Origin: a virus
DNA: 26,796 nucleotides
Strand: one strand, 5' to 3'
IMG/VR virus record: IMGVR_UViG_3300024343_000097
Span: 1 to 26,796 of that record
This document shows, one piece after another, positions 14,390 through 21,994 of the stretch. The position numbers and the translations under genes are program-made. The stretch's first letter is position 1, and the number at the start of each line of letters is the position of its first letter. The notes beneath the pieces were generated by a model, which saw only the letters and a list, made by a program, of their open reading frames with translations, was not told the origin of the DNA and did not search any database.

Positions 14390-14397
14390 ATGCCTTT
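14371..14397 (-). terminator. Terminator whose loop carries the -35 box
   Basis: AAAGGCAT at one arm and ATGCCTTT at the other form a perfect 8-base stem with the 7-base loop TTGACAC (- strand), followed by TATTTT. It lies just past the stop of the 60-residue gene (14404). The A-run on the far side may let it act bidirectionally. Confidence 0.6.
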
Positions 14398-14403
14398 GGT
14401 TAT

Positions 14404-14586
14404 TTATTGAATAGTTTCTACAATCAATCCTTCGTCTTTTATTCCTGTAATAATAAACTCTGCTGATGCTGCACCGTCAATCATTAGATCTATACGAGAA
14501 TAAACTTCGTACATATCTTCGGCAGTTACCCAGTACTCTTCACCGGGTAACTTATAGCCTTGGATTGCTATTAATTTCTCACTCAC
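14404..14586 (-). CDS. Hypothetical acidic protein following portal
   Basis: This is a 60-residue acidic ORF with no recognised family. Alternating hydrophobic residues (KLIAIQGYKL, EYWVTAEDMYEVYSRIDLMIDG, AEFIITGIKDEGLIVETIQ) suggest a small alpha/beta fold. It overlaps the portal stop by 8 bases and is the last gene before a terminator. It might be a minor virion factor or a moron at the end of the packaging operon. Confidence 0.5.
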   Translation of the reverse strand: MSEKLIAIQGYKLPGEEYWVTAEDMYEVYSRIDLMIDGAASAEFIITGIKDEGLIVETIQ

Positions 14587-16678
14587 TAGCTGTTTGCAGG
14601 TTCGCGGTTATATTTGCGTTCTGCTCCTGTTGCGTTTGAAATTCTAACTCAGCAATAGCGATAGCATTTTTCATAAACTTATCTTTAGCATCGTTATTGA
14701 TCTTTTCTTGATTCTGCTCAAGTTTACGCGCATTAGTTAAAATGTCGCTTTGTAGTTTAGCGCCTTTACCTTCTGCTTCGGTTATTGCTTTGGCGGTATC
14801 AAGCTCTAATTGTTTGCTTTTGTTCTGATGTGACATAGCGATATTTTCTTCTTTCATTCGCTCTAGCATTACAGCAGGGTCTTCGGGTTGTGGTTGTTGT
14901 GCCGCTTGTTGTGCTGCTGCTACTTCTTCGTCAGTCATTTGATCTTCAGGTATCATGCCTGCCTGCAATAACTGCGCTCGCTTACGTGCTGCCATTTCAT
15001 CCATTAAGGGGGCATCAATACTCTTAAGCATTAAATCACCACCAGTATTAACAATAGACGGGTCGATAGCTGCATAGTTAAGCATTGCAGACAAGCCAGC
15101 TTCCATTTTGTTGGCGAATGCAGGCCCAGCATCACAAAATACTTTATACTCACCTTTGTTTAATGTGTTAACTCTTACCATTGTTTGTGTTTGAGTGTCG
15201 TACACCTCATCGTTAAGCGTAACCATTTCCTCCGAACCGTCTTGACCTAGAATCATAAATTGTTGCTTGGTGTCATAAACTGGAGGGATAGTTTGCACTA
15301 GTATTTCACACGTTCGCTTAATACCATTGACCAAGGCATTAACCCATTTACGCGTTGCGCCAGTACCGCGATCTATTTGCATTCTTAAAGCATCTTCAGA
15401 CATTCTTGCTGCATACTGTCCATTCATAGCATTGTTTGTGCCTCCAGTGGTTTGCATCCCTATTGCCATGTCATTAGCTAAATTTGCTAGATTAGGGTTG
15501 ACCTGTGCGCCTCCTATTTCTTGAACTCCAGCAGTCCATTCATTATCAGGATTAACAAATAAAACAGGGTCAGCACTGACGTTTAATGCTGCTATTTGCT
15601 TTTCATTACCTTTAGCCATTTTTTTTGTCATTACTAGCTTTTTGCGTGGAGCTAATGCGCCTTCTTCAATCTCGCGTGATTTAGCGTAATTAAATACTCG
15701 CTGGTAATCCATTTCTTTTAGTGTAATGCCCGAGTAAGTGATCTTAGAGTTTTCGCCAAGTAATTCAAAGTTACCGTAAACAGTTACTACCGGTAAAGTT
15801 CTGAATACTGTTTCGCGTTCTTCTGATAGTATTCCACCACCATCAAAGAATCTATGATATATTTTAAAGTCTTTTACTTTCTTTTCACGAACAACCTTTA
15901 CACCTTGTGCTAAATACTCATCAACAACCTTTTTAAAGTTCTCGTCCTTTTCCACAATTTCACCATTAGATAATTGGCATACTTCGCGGATAGTTTCTTT
16001 TTTGTAATACCGTTCACCAAATATAATCACTTCAGGTCTATATTGATCGTAATGCTCACCCAGATCAGCATCATCAATACTCACCATTAAACCTTCTGGG
16101 AATTGCTCTTTGTACGCTTCAGGTGTAACTGATGTTAAAACGTAAGCAACATCACTATCTGAACTATCAGCCTTTGATGATGTGTTTGAAGTCCACACAC
16201 GGTTTATGGCATTAGGTATTGCCTCAACAGCTAAGCTTTGATCGAAACTCCATTCATTTTTAAATTTAGCTTTGATTATCCATGCATCAAAACCTCTACG
16301 AATTAATCTACGGCAAGCGTTACGGTAGATAGAAGTTGCATCTGAATCAGCTTCAATACTTCTTACCATGCCCTCATAAGTTTTGGCTAACTCTTTGGTT
16401 GCCTCGCCTGAAGCTGGCTTGACATTAGAGCCGAATTCCATATCTTCAATATCAGCCATGATGTTTTCTATAACTGGCGTAACTTGATCGAATGTATAGC
16501 GAGGTCTTTTCTGTGAATCTAAAGAGCGAGCGACGGATTCTTCCCATTGTCCATCTTTATCAAGTAAGAACCTGTCACATTCTCGCGCCTGTTGACGTTG
16601 GTCAAGGTCTGATTGCTGAAAGTCACTTAATTGATTCAACCAAGTTAAGTGCTCGTTATTATCTTTTTTATCTACCAT
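14579..16678 (-). CDS. Portal protein, P22-type
   Basis: This is a 699-residue protein, close to the 725 of P22 gp1. It forms the dodecameric ring through which DNA is packaged and ejected. N-terminal features match: WLNQLSDFQQSDLDQRQQARECDRFLLDKDGQWEE, KRPRYTFDQVTPVIENIMADI and the EGMVRSIEADSDATSIYRNACRRLI helix. A wing/crown domain and a long, Gln-rich C-terminal helix (residues about 585-699, EDPAVMLERMKEENIAM) follow, comparable to the P22 barrel. ATG 16678 is chosen over a TTG at 16684 because AAGGG precedes at 7 bases. It follows TerL at an 11-base gap. Confidence 0.85.
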   Translation of the reverse strand: MVDKKDNNEHLTWLNQLSDFQQSDLDQRQQARECDRFLLDKDGQWEESVARSLDSQKRPRYTFDQVTPVIENIMADIEDMEFGSNVKPASGEATKELAKTYEGMVRSIEADSDATSIYRNACRRLIRRGFDAWIIKAKFKNEWSFDQSLAVEAIPNAINRVWTSNTSSKADSSDSDVAYVLTSVTPEAYKEQFPEGLMVSIDDADLGEHYDQYRPEVIIFGERYYKKETIREVCQLSNGEIVEKDENFKKVVDEYLAQGVKVVREKKVKDFKIYHRFFDGGGILSEERETVFRTLPVVTVYGNFELLGENSKITYSGITLKEMDYQRVFNYAKSREIEEGALAPRKKLVMTKKMAKGNEKQIAALNVSADPVLFVNPDNEWTAGVQEIGGAQVNPNLANLANDMAIGMQTTGGTNNAMNGQYAARMSEDALRMQIDRGTGATRKWVNALVNGIKRTCEILVQTIPPVYDTKQQFMILGQDGSEEMVTLNDEVYDTQTQTMVRVNTLNKGEYKVFCDAGPAFANKMEAGLSAMLNYAAIDPSIVNTGGDLMLKSIDAPLMDEMAARKRAQLLQAGMIPEDQMTDEEVAAAQQAAQQPQPEDPAVMLERMKEENIAMSHQNKSKQLELDTAKAITEAEGKGAKLQSDILTNARKLEQNQEKINNDAKDKFMKNAIAIAELEFQTQQEQNANITANLQTASE

Positions 16679-16689
16679 CGTCAAACCCT

Positions 16690-18342
16690 TTAGTAAAGTG
16701 ACGCGAAATTAATATCGTTTGTGCTTTGTATAATATCATGAATACGTTCTGACATCATCAGTGTGTCAGCACAGTTAGGAGAGCGAACTTTGAACTTCTC
16801 TCTCATTTCTTTTTTAGTGTACAGCTCGAATAAGCCATCGCTTCTAGGTTTGATTGGCATTCTACACAATTCGGCCCTAAGTGTTGTTAAGTTTTCACAT
16901 GATGAGGCAAATGATATCAACTCGTCGGGGTTAGTCATTACACCGTCAGTGATTGCCTTGTAGGTACGGTAAACTCTATCGCGTAATTTTAAATAACACT
17001 GAGCGCGTAAATTTCTGCAAACTTGCTCCCATGTTTTTTGTTGGACAATATTGCTAGCACCTGATGATTCATAAATTGATTTCGGGTGATCAACTTTAGA
17101 TGCCCCATTGAATTGATGCACGGTTATTCTTTTGTTATCCAGCGCAGCGTTAACATCACGCTTAAGTGTTACACCCATTCCGCCAACATCCCATTCATAC
17201 TGGTCTGCATTTTCATTGATAGCAACACCTAACGCCCAATCTGAGCCTTCGTTAACATCTAAATCGGTGCGTTGCATCACGTTAGTAATTATATTACCTT
17301 TCCTAACCAATGTAGCTTTAGGGTCATTACCTAAGTCAGATGGATCATGAGTAACCTTAGATACTCCAAACTCTTTAATGCCTAATTTGACGTGAGCATC
17401 AATACAAGCATCGAACCACTCAGGTTTAATCAAACCATTCTCGATCTCATCATTAAAACCGCCCTCCCAAACCCAATCATAAGTCCCCCTTGGTAAATTC
17501 TTTAGATCAAAAAGCCTTTCCTCTTCTAGTCCTGACTCATCAAACCAAGGATTGTCTGACCAATTCATTTTTATAATTAAATGCAGGTCATCTTCGTATA
17601 CGCCACAACTATCTAATTCCGACTTAAACGGAACAATAAACCTTTGGCTAAATGGATCTTCACTTGATGCAGGGTTAGCACAGAATACCATCCTAACATC
17701 ACCCATATTTACCTCATTGGTATCTACTTCTTTTTGCTTGCCGGGCAATCCTTTCTTTGGTTTTTTACGCGCTGTTGGTGTTAATACCCTTAAAGATTTT
17801 TCACTTAGAAATTGCGCCTCTTCTACCCACCAATCAAGAAAGCCAAATGCTGACTTGACAGACTCAGGATTTCTGCTTAAGCCCATAAATCGAGCCATTG
17901 AATTGTTATGCGTAAACTTTACCGTTCTTTCTGTTACGTCAGAGTTATCTAGTTCGAGTCTTTTTATTTCAGAATTAAGAACGGCATGAACACTATCTGC
18001 AACTGATGATTGAAACTCACGAATACACATCATGTTTCGACCTAAGTCGTGCATGTTAATTAATCCGTGATCACCTTCAACTAAAGTTTTCCCCGAACCC
18101 CTTCCTCCTATTAACGCCATGAACCTTTTAGGGCTTAAAAACATTGGCTTTACTATCCTAGGAAAAAAGACTGTCGGCTCTTTTACTGTTGGCTCCCAAA
18201 CTCCGCTTACTAAATGATATGTAGATATTAATAGCTTTGATTTAGGGCAAACAAACCCTATAACCGTTGATTCGTAATCACCAGCACCAAAAGAAACTAA
18301 AGCCTCAGCCTTTTCTAGCCTGTTAATCCTGCTCGCTAGCAT
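16690..18342 (-). CDS. Terminase large subunit (ATPase-nuclease)
   Basis: This is a 550-residue packaging motor. Walker A GGRGSGKT is at residues 79-86. Walker B with catalytic carboxylates lies in FLDWWVEEA at 168-176. The RuvC-like nuclease acidic residues are D333 in THDPSD, D385 in EWDVGGMG and D526 in SPNCADTL. The order is as in PBSX/P22-type terminases, which use headful packaging. The N-terminal 60 residues (FGAGDYESTVIGFVCPKSKLLISTY) are not something I recognise and precede the usual start of the ATPase fold. ATG 18342 overlaps terS by 20 bases. There is an internal Met at 67 (MFLSPKRF) as an alternative start. Confidence 0.9.
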   Translation of the reverse strand: MLASRINRLEKAEALVSFGAGDYESTVIGFVCPKSKLLISTYHLVSGVWEPTVKEPTVFFPRIVKPMFLSPKRFMALIGGRGSGKTLVEGDHGLINMHDLGRNMMCIREFQSSVADSVHAVLNSEIKRLELDNSDVTERTVKFTHNNSMARFMGLSRNPESVKSAFGFLDWWVEEAQFLSEKSLRVLTPTARKKPKKGLPGKQKEVDTNEVNMGDVRMVFCANPASSEDPFSQRFIVPFKSELDSCGVYEDDLHLIIKMNWSDNPWFDESGLEEERLFDLKNLPRGTYDWVWEGGFNDEIENGLIKPEWFDACIDAHVKLGIKEFGVSKVTHDPSDLGNDPKATLVRKGNIITNVMQRTDLDVNEGSDWALGVAINENADQYEWDVGGMGVTLKRDVNAALDNKRITVHQFNGASKVDHPKSIYESSGASNIVQQKTWEQVCRNLRAQCYLKLRDRVYRTYKAITDGVMTNPDELISFASSCENLTTLRAELCRMPIKPRSDGLFELYTKKEMREKFKVRSPNCADTLMMSERIHDIIQSTNDINFASLY

Positions 18343-18793
18343 CTTCTATAGCCTTTAATCTTTCTTCGAAATCTGTTTTCTCTTGTATGTTTAGCATTGA
18401 TGAAATAGATGTTATAAATAACTGACCGACATCTGAAGGTATGTCACCTTTTGCCATGGCATCAAGAACCTGTTTTGCTTGTTTATGTAAGTCAGCTTCG
18501 GGATCGAAATCAAATTTATATGTGGGGGTGACAGATTTTAAAGGAGGTTCGATTCTATTTAATACTAAACTTAACAACATAGGGTTAGGGTTTTTATATT
18601 CAAACTCTTCTTCATCCGCTTCGGGCGCACTTACCTTTGTCAGACCTCCGATCCCAATCGCTACCACTTGCTGTAAGAATTCTTCTTCATCCCTACATAC
18701 TTCTCTTATAGCTTCAAGCATTAAAGATTTTTTACCTTTACCTCTAGGTCTTCTTTCTTCTGGCTGATTTTCACTTGTAAACTCTACACCCAT
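18323..18793 (-). CDS. Terminase small subunit
   Basis: This is a 156-residue protein overlapping the TerL start. TerS binds the packaging site and recruits TerL. It begins with a basic RRPRGKGKK region and a helix-rich MLEAIREVCRDEEEFLQQVVAIGI segment, then a charged central portion and C-terminal helices. P22 gp3 has 162 residues. By analogy, pac may lie within this gene. The position and size are stronger evidence than sequence, since TerS varies widely. Confidence 0.7.
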   Translation of the reverse strand: MGVEFTSENQPEERRPRGKGKKSLMLEAIREVCRDEEEFLQQVVAIGIGGLTKVSAPEADEEEFEYKNPNPMLLSLVLNRIEPPLKSVTPTYKFDFDPEADLHKQAKQVLDAMAKGDIPSDVGQLFITSISSMLNIQEKTDFEERLKAIEDASEQD

Positions 18794-18823
18794 AAGTCTC
18801 GTCTTTTTCTCGTTATTTTCTTA

Positions 18824-18832
18824 ATTATACCA
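18824..18832 (-). promoter_or_regulatory. Extended -10 promoter for packaging operon
   Basis: TGGTATAAT on the - strand, then TAAG. The sequence TGGTATAATTAA is shared with the one at 11211. The corresponding -35 region falls within the hairpin at 18841-18857 and is weak. It is 31 bases from the terS start. Confidence 0.6.
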
Positions 18833-18835
18833 AAT

Positions 18836-18857
18836 AAAAACCCGTTATTAAAACGGG
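18836..18857 (-). terminator. Terminator upstream of terS
   Basis: CCCGTT TTAAT AACGGG on the - strand is a 6-base stem with 5-base loop, followed by TTTTT. It ends the transcript of the genes at 18914-22003 and directly abuts the terS promoter. Confidence 0.75.
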
Positions 18858-18913
18858 CTATCTATAGGGTGGCGAAGTATGAATTTGGCTTTGATTTATA
18901 TAGCTTTTATTTT

Positions 18914-19096
18914 TTAGCTTAAAGCCTCATTCATGCTATCTTTTATTGATTGCAGCTCACCTTTTCGTCTTGTCAGCTCTTTATTGAGCGATTCAAGCCT
19001 TTCAGGGTCGTAAGTGTCACCGATAGCTATCTTTAAAGTTTTAATTCTATCAATGTTCCTAGCAATCTTATCTGTAGCGCTTGGGTTAAAGTTCAT
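18914..19096 (-). CDS. Small coiled-coil protein
   Basis: This is a 60-residue, highly charged ORF. Residues 8-58 have a Leu/Ile heptad pattern (KIARNIDRIKTLKIAI, LESLNKELTRRKGELQSIKDSM), likely an antiparallel or parallel helix pair. The start overlaps the stop of the upstream gene as TAATG. Its placement after fibre-like genes may mark a chaperone or linker for these. Function unknown. Confidence 0.5.
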   Translation of the reverse strand: MNFNPSATDKIARNIDRIKTLKIAIGDTYDPERLESLNKELTRRKGELQSIKDSMNEALS

Positions 19097-19539
19097 TATG
19101 TTAAAGTTATATCCATTATTCCGTTAGCACCGAAAGCAAACGATAAATCATTATTAATTAAATCCAAAGGTGTAGAACCATCTGTGGTGGCATCAAACAC
19201 TTGCATGGCATCATCACTAGCTGAAGTGTCATTTATCACTAGTATAGTTCTTACATCAGCAGGATTAGAGGCGTTTTTAACAAATGTAGCCGGATCGTCA
19301 GCATCGAATTTAACTGTTGTTGTTGCTCTTGTGATCGTAAAATTACTTAAAGCAGTTTTTACAATCGTTCCGCCAGTTGTTTCCGTATAGCTAGCTAGGT
19401 TAGGGTTTGTTACATCAACATTGATTGAAGCGTAAGTGTCGGATAAAAACACGATACTGTAAGTGTCAGTCACAGCATAGTCACCGCGATTAACCTTTAA
19501 ATTATAATCTCTTAAATACTTGCCGCTACCTTGTGCCAT
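19096..19539 (-). CDS. Putative virion beta protein
   Basis: This is a 147-residue, Thr/Ala/Asn/Asp-rich ORF. Alternating patterns (YAVTDTYSIVFLSDTYASINVDVTNPN, GGTIVKTALSNFTITRATTTVKFDADDPAT) suggest a beta-sandwich. It lacks a signal peptide and membrane segments. AAGG precedes ATG at 19539. It lies downstream of the repeat-bearing fibre, so I infer a decoration or fibre-associated subunit, not proved by sequence. Confidence 0.45.
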   Translation of the reverse strand: MAQGSGKYLRDYNLKVNRGDYAVTDTYSIVFLSDTYASINVDVTNPNLASYTETTGGTIVKTALSNFTITRATTTVKFDADDPATFVKNASNPADVRTILVINDTSASDDAMQVFDATTDGSTPLDLINNDLSFAFGANGIMDITLT

Positions 19540-19543
19540 GATA

Positions 19544-20566
19544 TTACCTTACTATTATTGTGTTTGTTTGTCGCTTGACTCTGATTGTATTAGACGCTCT
19601 TTTTACTCTGATTATATTCTTAGGGTTAATCGTTATTGGCCCTTGTAGTATAATTGTACCATTTAACGCGTTGTATGTGTAATTAGTAGTATTACCTGTA
19701 AATGTTATTTGCCCTTGCAACACTACACTTGAATCATTTGCATTAAGTATAGAGTTCGTCGTTTTTCCTTCGATATTAATTAAACCACTAAACTCTAGCG
19801 ATCCATTATAAGCTATGCATTCCGAGTTAGCTGTTTCACCATTTATAGATATCGTTGGCGTGAGGCTTAAGATTGCATCGCTAGCACTATAAGAGCTATT
19901 CGGGGTTGACCCTGTAACTTGTATCTCACCAGTCAGTCCTACGTTTCCATCTATTGCAGAATACGAGCTATTTGTGGTGTCTCCTGTTATAGATATACCG
20001 CTACCACCTAAATTAACCCATTGACTATCGTCAGTAGGGAAGTTAACTAGCGTACCATCAGCGGAGCCTATAGAGTCAGGCCATACGCTTCTCGTTCCTG
20101 CCGTGTTTATTAATGATTGAAGATCAGTTCCAAGCTCTTCAATTACAAAACCGTCCATCCTGCCATGAAATAACGTACTGCCATTGAATGCACCAACTTG
20201 ATCTATAGTTACCGCATTGTTATTCATTACTGTTTCTGGAGCTAGCGCTGAATCAAACTCGTCAACTAACGACCATACGTTACTTACTCTTTTAAATTTA
20301 AAGATATATTCACCGTTAAGTACTAACGGCGTTGTTAAATTAAGCGTTATAGACGAACTGTTTACCCTGAAAAATAATTGACTGTTATTTAATATCTGAC
20401 ATATATTAGATGTACCTGATTGATTACCGAAAAGCGCTTGACCGTTAGATGTATCTGTACGCTTGAACTTTGCAGTTATCGATCCGTCATTACCAAACCC
20501 GATTGACACTGGAGAAGCAATATTAACTAAATCATTAACACCATCGTACTGTAGCCCGTATGCCAT
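19544..20566 (-). CDS. Fibre-like protein: lectin-type domain plus five 24-residue repeats
   Basis: This is a 340-residue protein with three parts. Residues 1-185 look like a LamG/concanavalin-like sandwich (YGLQYDGVNDLVNI, GSITAKFKR, FHGRMDGFVIEELG). Residues 191-310 are five exact-length 24-residue repeats, starting at 191, 215, 239, 263 and 287, each of the form I-x-x-x-G-x-T-x-N-S, then a Y/A-rich strand and L-x-G. The last 30 residues repeat N-x-I-R-V-K-R-x-x (318-326, 327-335, then a partial). Such proteins occur on virions of marine phages as capsid or tail fibres binding glycans. Position, upstream of the packaging genes next to a holin, is unusual for a P22 virion part. Confidence 0.6.
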   Translation of the reverse strand: MAYGLQYDGVNDLVNIASPVSIGFGNDGSITAKFKRTDTSNGQALFGNQSGTSNICQILNNSQLFFRVNSSSITLNLTTPLVLNGEYIFKFKRVSNVWSLVDEFDSALAPETVMNNNAVTIDQVGAFNGSTLFHGRMDGFVIEELGTDLQSLINTAGTRSVWPDSIGSADGTLVNFPTDDSQWVNLGGSGISITGDTTNSSYSAIDGNVGLTGEIQVTGSTPNSSYSASDAILSLTPTISINGETANSECIAYNGSLEFSGLINIEGKTTNSILNANDSSVVLQGQITFTGNTTNYTYNALNGTIILQGPITINPKNIIRVKRASNTIRVKRQTNTIIVR

Positions 20567-20934
20567 TAGATTAACACCTCTGGCTCAGTGTACCAGATAG
20601 AGCTAACATCATTTTTAATAGCTCTGAATTCTTCTGACGTATATTCAATAGCAGCAGAAAGGAGTTGCTCTTGTATTTCTGTAGCATTATCTGACCATTG
20701 CAACCAAGCACTTAACGTAGCTTGTGGGTGAACTAATTCGCCTTTCGAGTTATACCCATCTATTAGCATTCTTGTGGGGAAGTCAATCCAGTTACCATCT
20801 TCGTCTTGCAACCATTCACCATCAACGCCTTTTTCTCCGTCATTTGAGAACACGCCGCCTTTAAATGTAGGTACGTTCTTTTTTGTGGTTTGAGGTATTA
20901 AGCTCATATCAAGAGCTAAAAAAGTATGCGCCAT
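20566..20934 (-). CDS. Hypothetical protein upstream of fibre gene
   Basis: This is a 122-residue acidic ORF. It begins MAHTFLALDMSLIPQTTK and contains KGGVFSNDGEKGVDGEWLQDEDGNWIDFPTR, a Gly/Asp-rich stretch with Trp, then a helix-rich end (EIQEQLLSAAIEYTSEEFRAIKNDV). It resembles no family that I can name. Coupled to the following fibre gene (TAATG), it might be its assembly chaperone. AAGGG precedes ATG 20934. Confidence 0.5.
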   Translation of the reverse strand: MAHTFLALDMSLIPQTTKKNVPTFKGGVFSNDGEKGVDGEWLQDEDGNWIDFPTRMLIDGYNSKGELVHPQATLSAWLQWSDNATEIQEQLLSAAIEYTSEEFRAIKNDVSSIWYTEPEVLI

Positions 20935-20937
20935 TAC

Positions 20938-21285
20938 TTACCCTTTATGTTGTCTTTGATTGCTATTATCGAGTTTTGTTAATATTTCTTGTATGCCACC
21001 ACCGACTTTTTCAAATTCTTTTTGAGTGTCTTCTTTGTGGCTATCGAATGCGCTTGATAGTAAATCTAGCTCTTGCTTGTTTTCGTTGGAAAGATTTTGT
21101 TTTCGCCATGTAGCAAGGTAAAATATTGTCGCTATAATAAGCCCTGCGAGAGATATTAACGCACCTATACCGGCGGCATAAGTGTTTATATATTCAAACA
21201 TACTTAACGCTTTACTTCCTGCGCCTGTACCTACGGTCAATATCAGCGAGCCATCCGCCAATGTTTTTAAGGTTTCTTGCTTCAC
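20938..21285 (-). CDS. Putative holin
   Basis: This 115-residue ORF, from GTG 21285, has one strong transmembrane segment near residues 38-62 (AAGIGALISLAGLIIATIFYLAT) followed by WRKQ and a charged helical tail (ENKQELDLLSSAFDSHKEDTQKEF). One-TM holins of this type have a short N-terminal region and a cytoplasmic basic tail. An alternative start, ATG 21201, would give an 87-residue form beginning just before the segment, and the N-terminal 28 residues could be non-coding. The endolysin is 20 kb away at 322, so the pair is split. It could instead be a virion-associated membrane protein. Confidence 0.5.
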   Translation of the reverse strand: MKQETLKTLADGSLILTVGTGAGSKALSMFEYINTYAAGIGALISLAGLIIATIFYLATWRKQNLSNENKQELDLLSSAFDSHKEDTQKEFEKVGGGIQEILTKLDNSNQRQHKG

Positions 21286-21400
21286 GTTTAGCCTTTTCTT
21301 TCTTTACGCGGTAGATGCACTTTACTGCTGTGTATATAACGAACCCTAAACCTATAACCAGAATCCTGTACTCTGCTAATAACGTTAAGAATTCCGTCAC
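21212..21400 (-). CDS. Alternative small membrane protein ORF overlapping holin and upstream gene
   Basis: This 62-residue reading, from GTG 21400 with GGG 6 bases upstream, has a TM segment (EYRILVIGLGFVIYTAVKCIY) then a strongly basic tail (KKEKAKREARNLK, RRYRRRK). It overlaps the 3' end of the 182-residue membrane gene by 113 bases and the 5' part of the holin reading by 74 bases. Its stop at 21212 is 10 bases before an alternative holin start at 21201. Spanin-like or antiholin function is possible, but this could be a chance overlap. Conservation is needed to decide. Confidence 0.3.
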   Translation of the reverse strand: MTEFLTLLAEYRILVIGLGFVIYTAVKCIYRVKKEKAKREARNLKNIGGWLADIDRRYRRRK

Positions 21401-21836
21401 GAGATACCCACACTTGTAAAAGCCCAATGATTATTATTAGCTCATCGTAGTAAGTGTAAAAACGTCCGGTTAACCACGACTGGCTTATTGTTAGATCCCA
21501 TAATATCATAGAATGACACAGAACAACAAAACCTAGCAATGCCCACTGTTTATATACATAGTTATTTAATTTGTGTTTATTTACTGCATACATAACAAGC
21601 CCAAAAAACACATCTGTAGCGACTAAAAACCTTGTTATTTTTATATATTCAGCCATATATTCAGGAGAATTAATATTAAAATGTATTTCTTTAATCGTGA
21701 CTACGTTAAATAAGTACATAGCAAATATTACTAAATTAACTCTTTTGTCTTTATCTGAAAAAGAGGCAATAAAAAACCACAGAACAAGAAAGTATATTAG
21801 ACATTTAACTATTAACTGTGGTTGATAATATTCCAT
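21288..21836 (-). CDS. Multi-pass membrane protein
   Basis: This is a 182-residue ORF with four to five hydrophobic segments near residues 8-26, 32-50, 70-85, 97-117 and 131-144. The C-terminus after residue 150 is basic. No family is recognised. It follows the Lys/Pro-rich 41-residue gene by 3 bases. Its last 113 bases overlap a competing ORF, so the exact C-terminus is less sure. Possible roles are lysis control or superinfection exclusion. Confidence 0.55.
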   Translation of the reverse strand: MEYYQPQLIVKCLIYFLVLWFFIASFSDKDKRVNLVIFAMYLFNVVTIKEIHFNINSPEYMAEYIKITRFLVATDVFFGLVMYAVNKHKLNNYVYKQWALLGFVVLCHSMILWDLTISQSWLTGRFYTYYDELIIIIGLLQVWVSRDGILNVISRVQDSGYRFRVRYIHSSKVHLPRKERKG

Positions 21837-21839
21837 AAT

Positions 21840-21965
21840 TTACTTATTTTTAGGTTCTTTGTTCACTTTTGGCTTGGTTTTTGGTTTGGCTTTTGGTTTT
21901 TTATCTGTAGTTATACGTACCACTGTTTTTTTACGTGGTGGTTTTTCGTTTGTATTGCCGCTCAT
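21840..21965 (-). CDS. Lys/Pro-rich small protein
   Basis: This is a 41-residue ORF found by reading the gap. It is MSGNTNEKPPRKKTVVRI, then a tail of about 20 residues that is nearly all Lys and Pro (KKPKAKPKTKPK) and Asn/Glu. AAGG precedes ATG 21965. It is highly basic and would be disordered, like DNA-binding or anchor tails. It shares the KPKAKPK motif with the gene at 11010. Confidence 0.5.
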   Translation of the reverse strand: MSGNTNEKPPRKKTVVRITTDKKPKAKPKTKPKVNKEPKNK

Positions 21966-21994
21966 AGGTATACCTTGCTTGTGAATGAATCATA

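Noticed and set aside
17552-17989. 145-codon + strand ORF
   Set aside because: It is antisense to the terminase large subunit, whose motifs are clear, and has no good ribosome binding site or family character.
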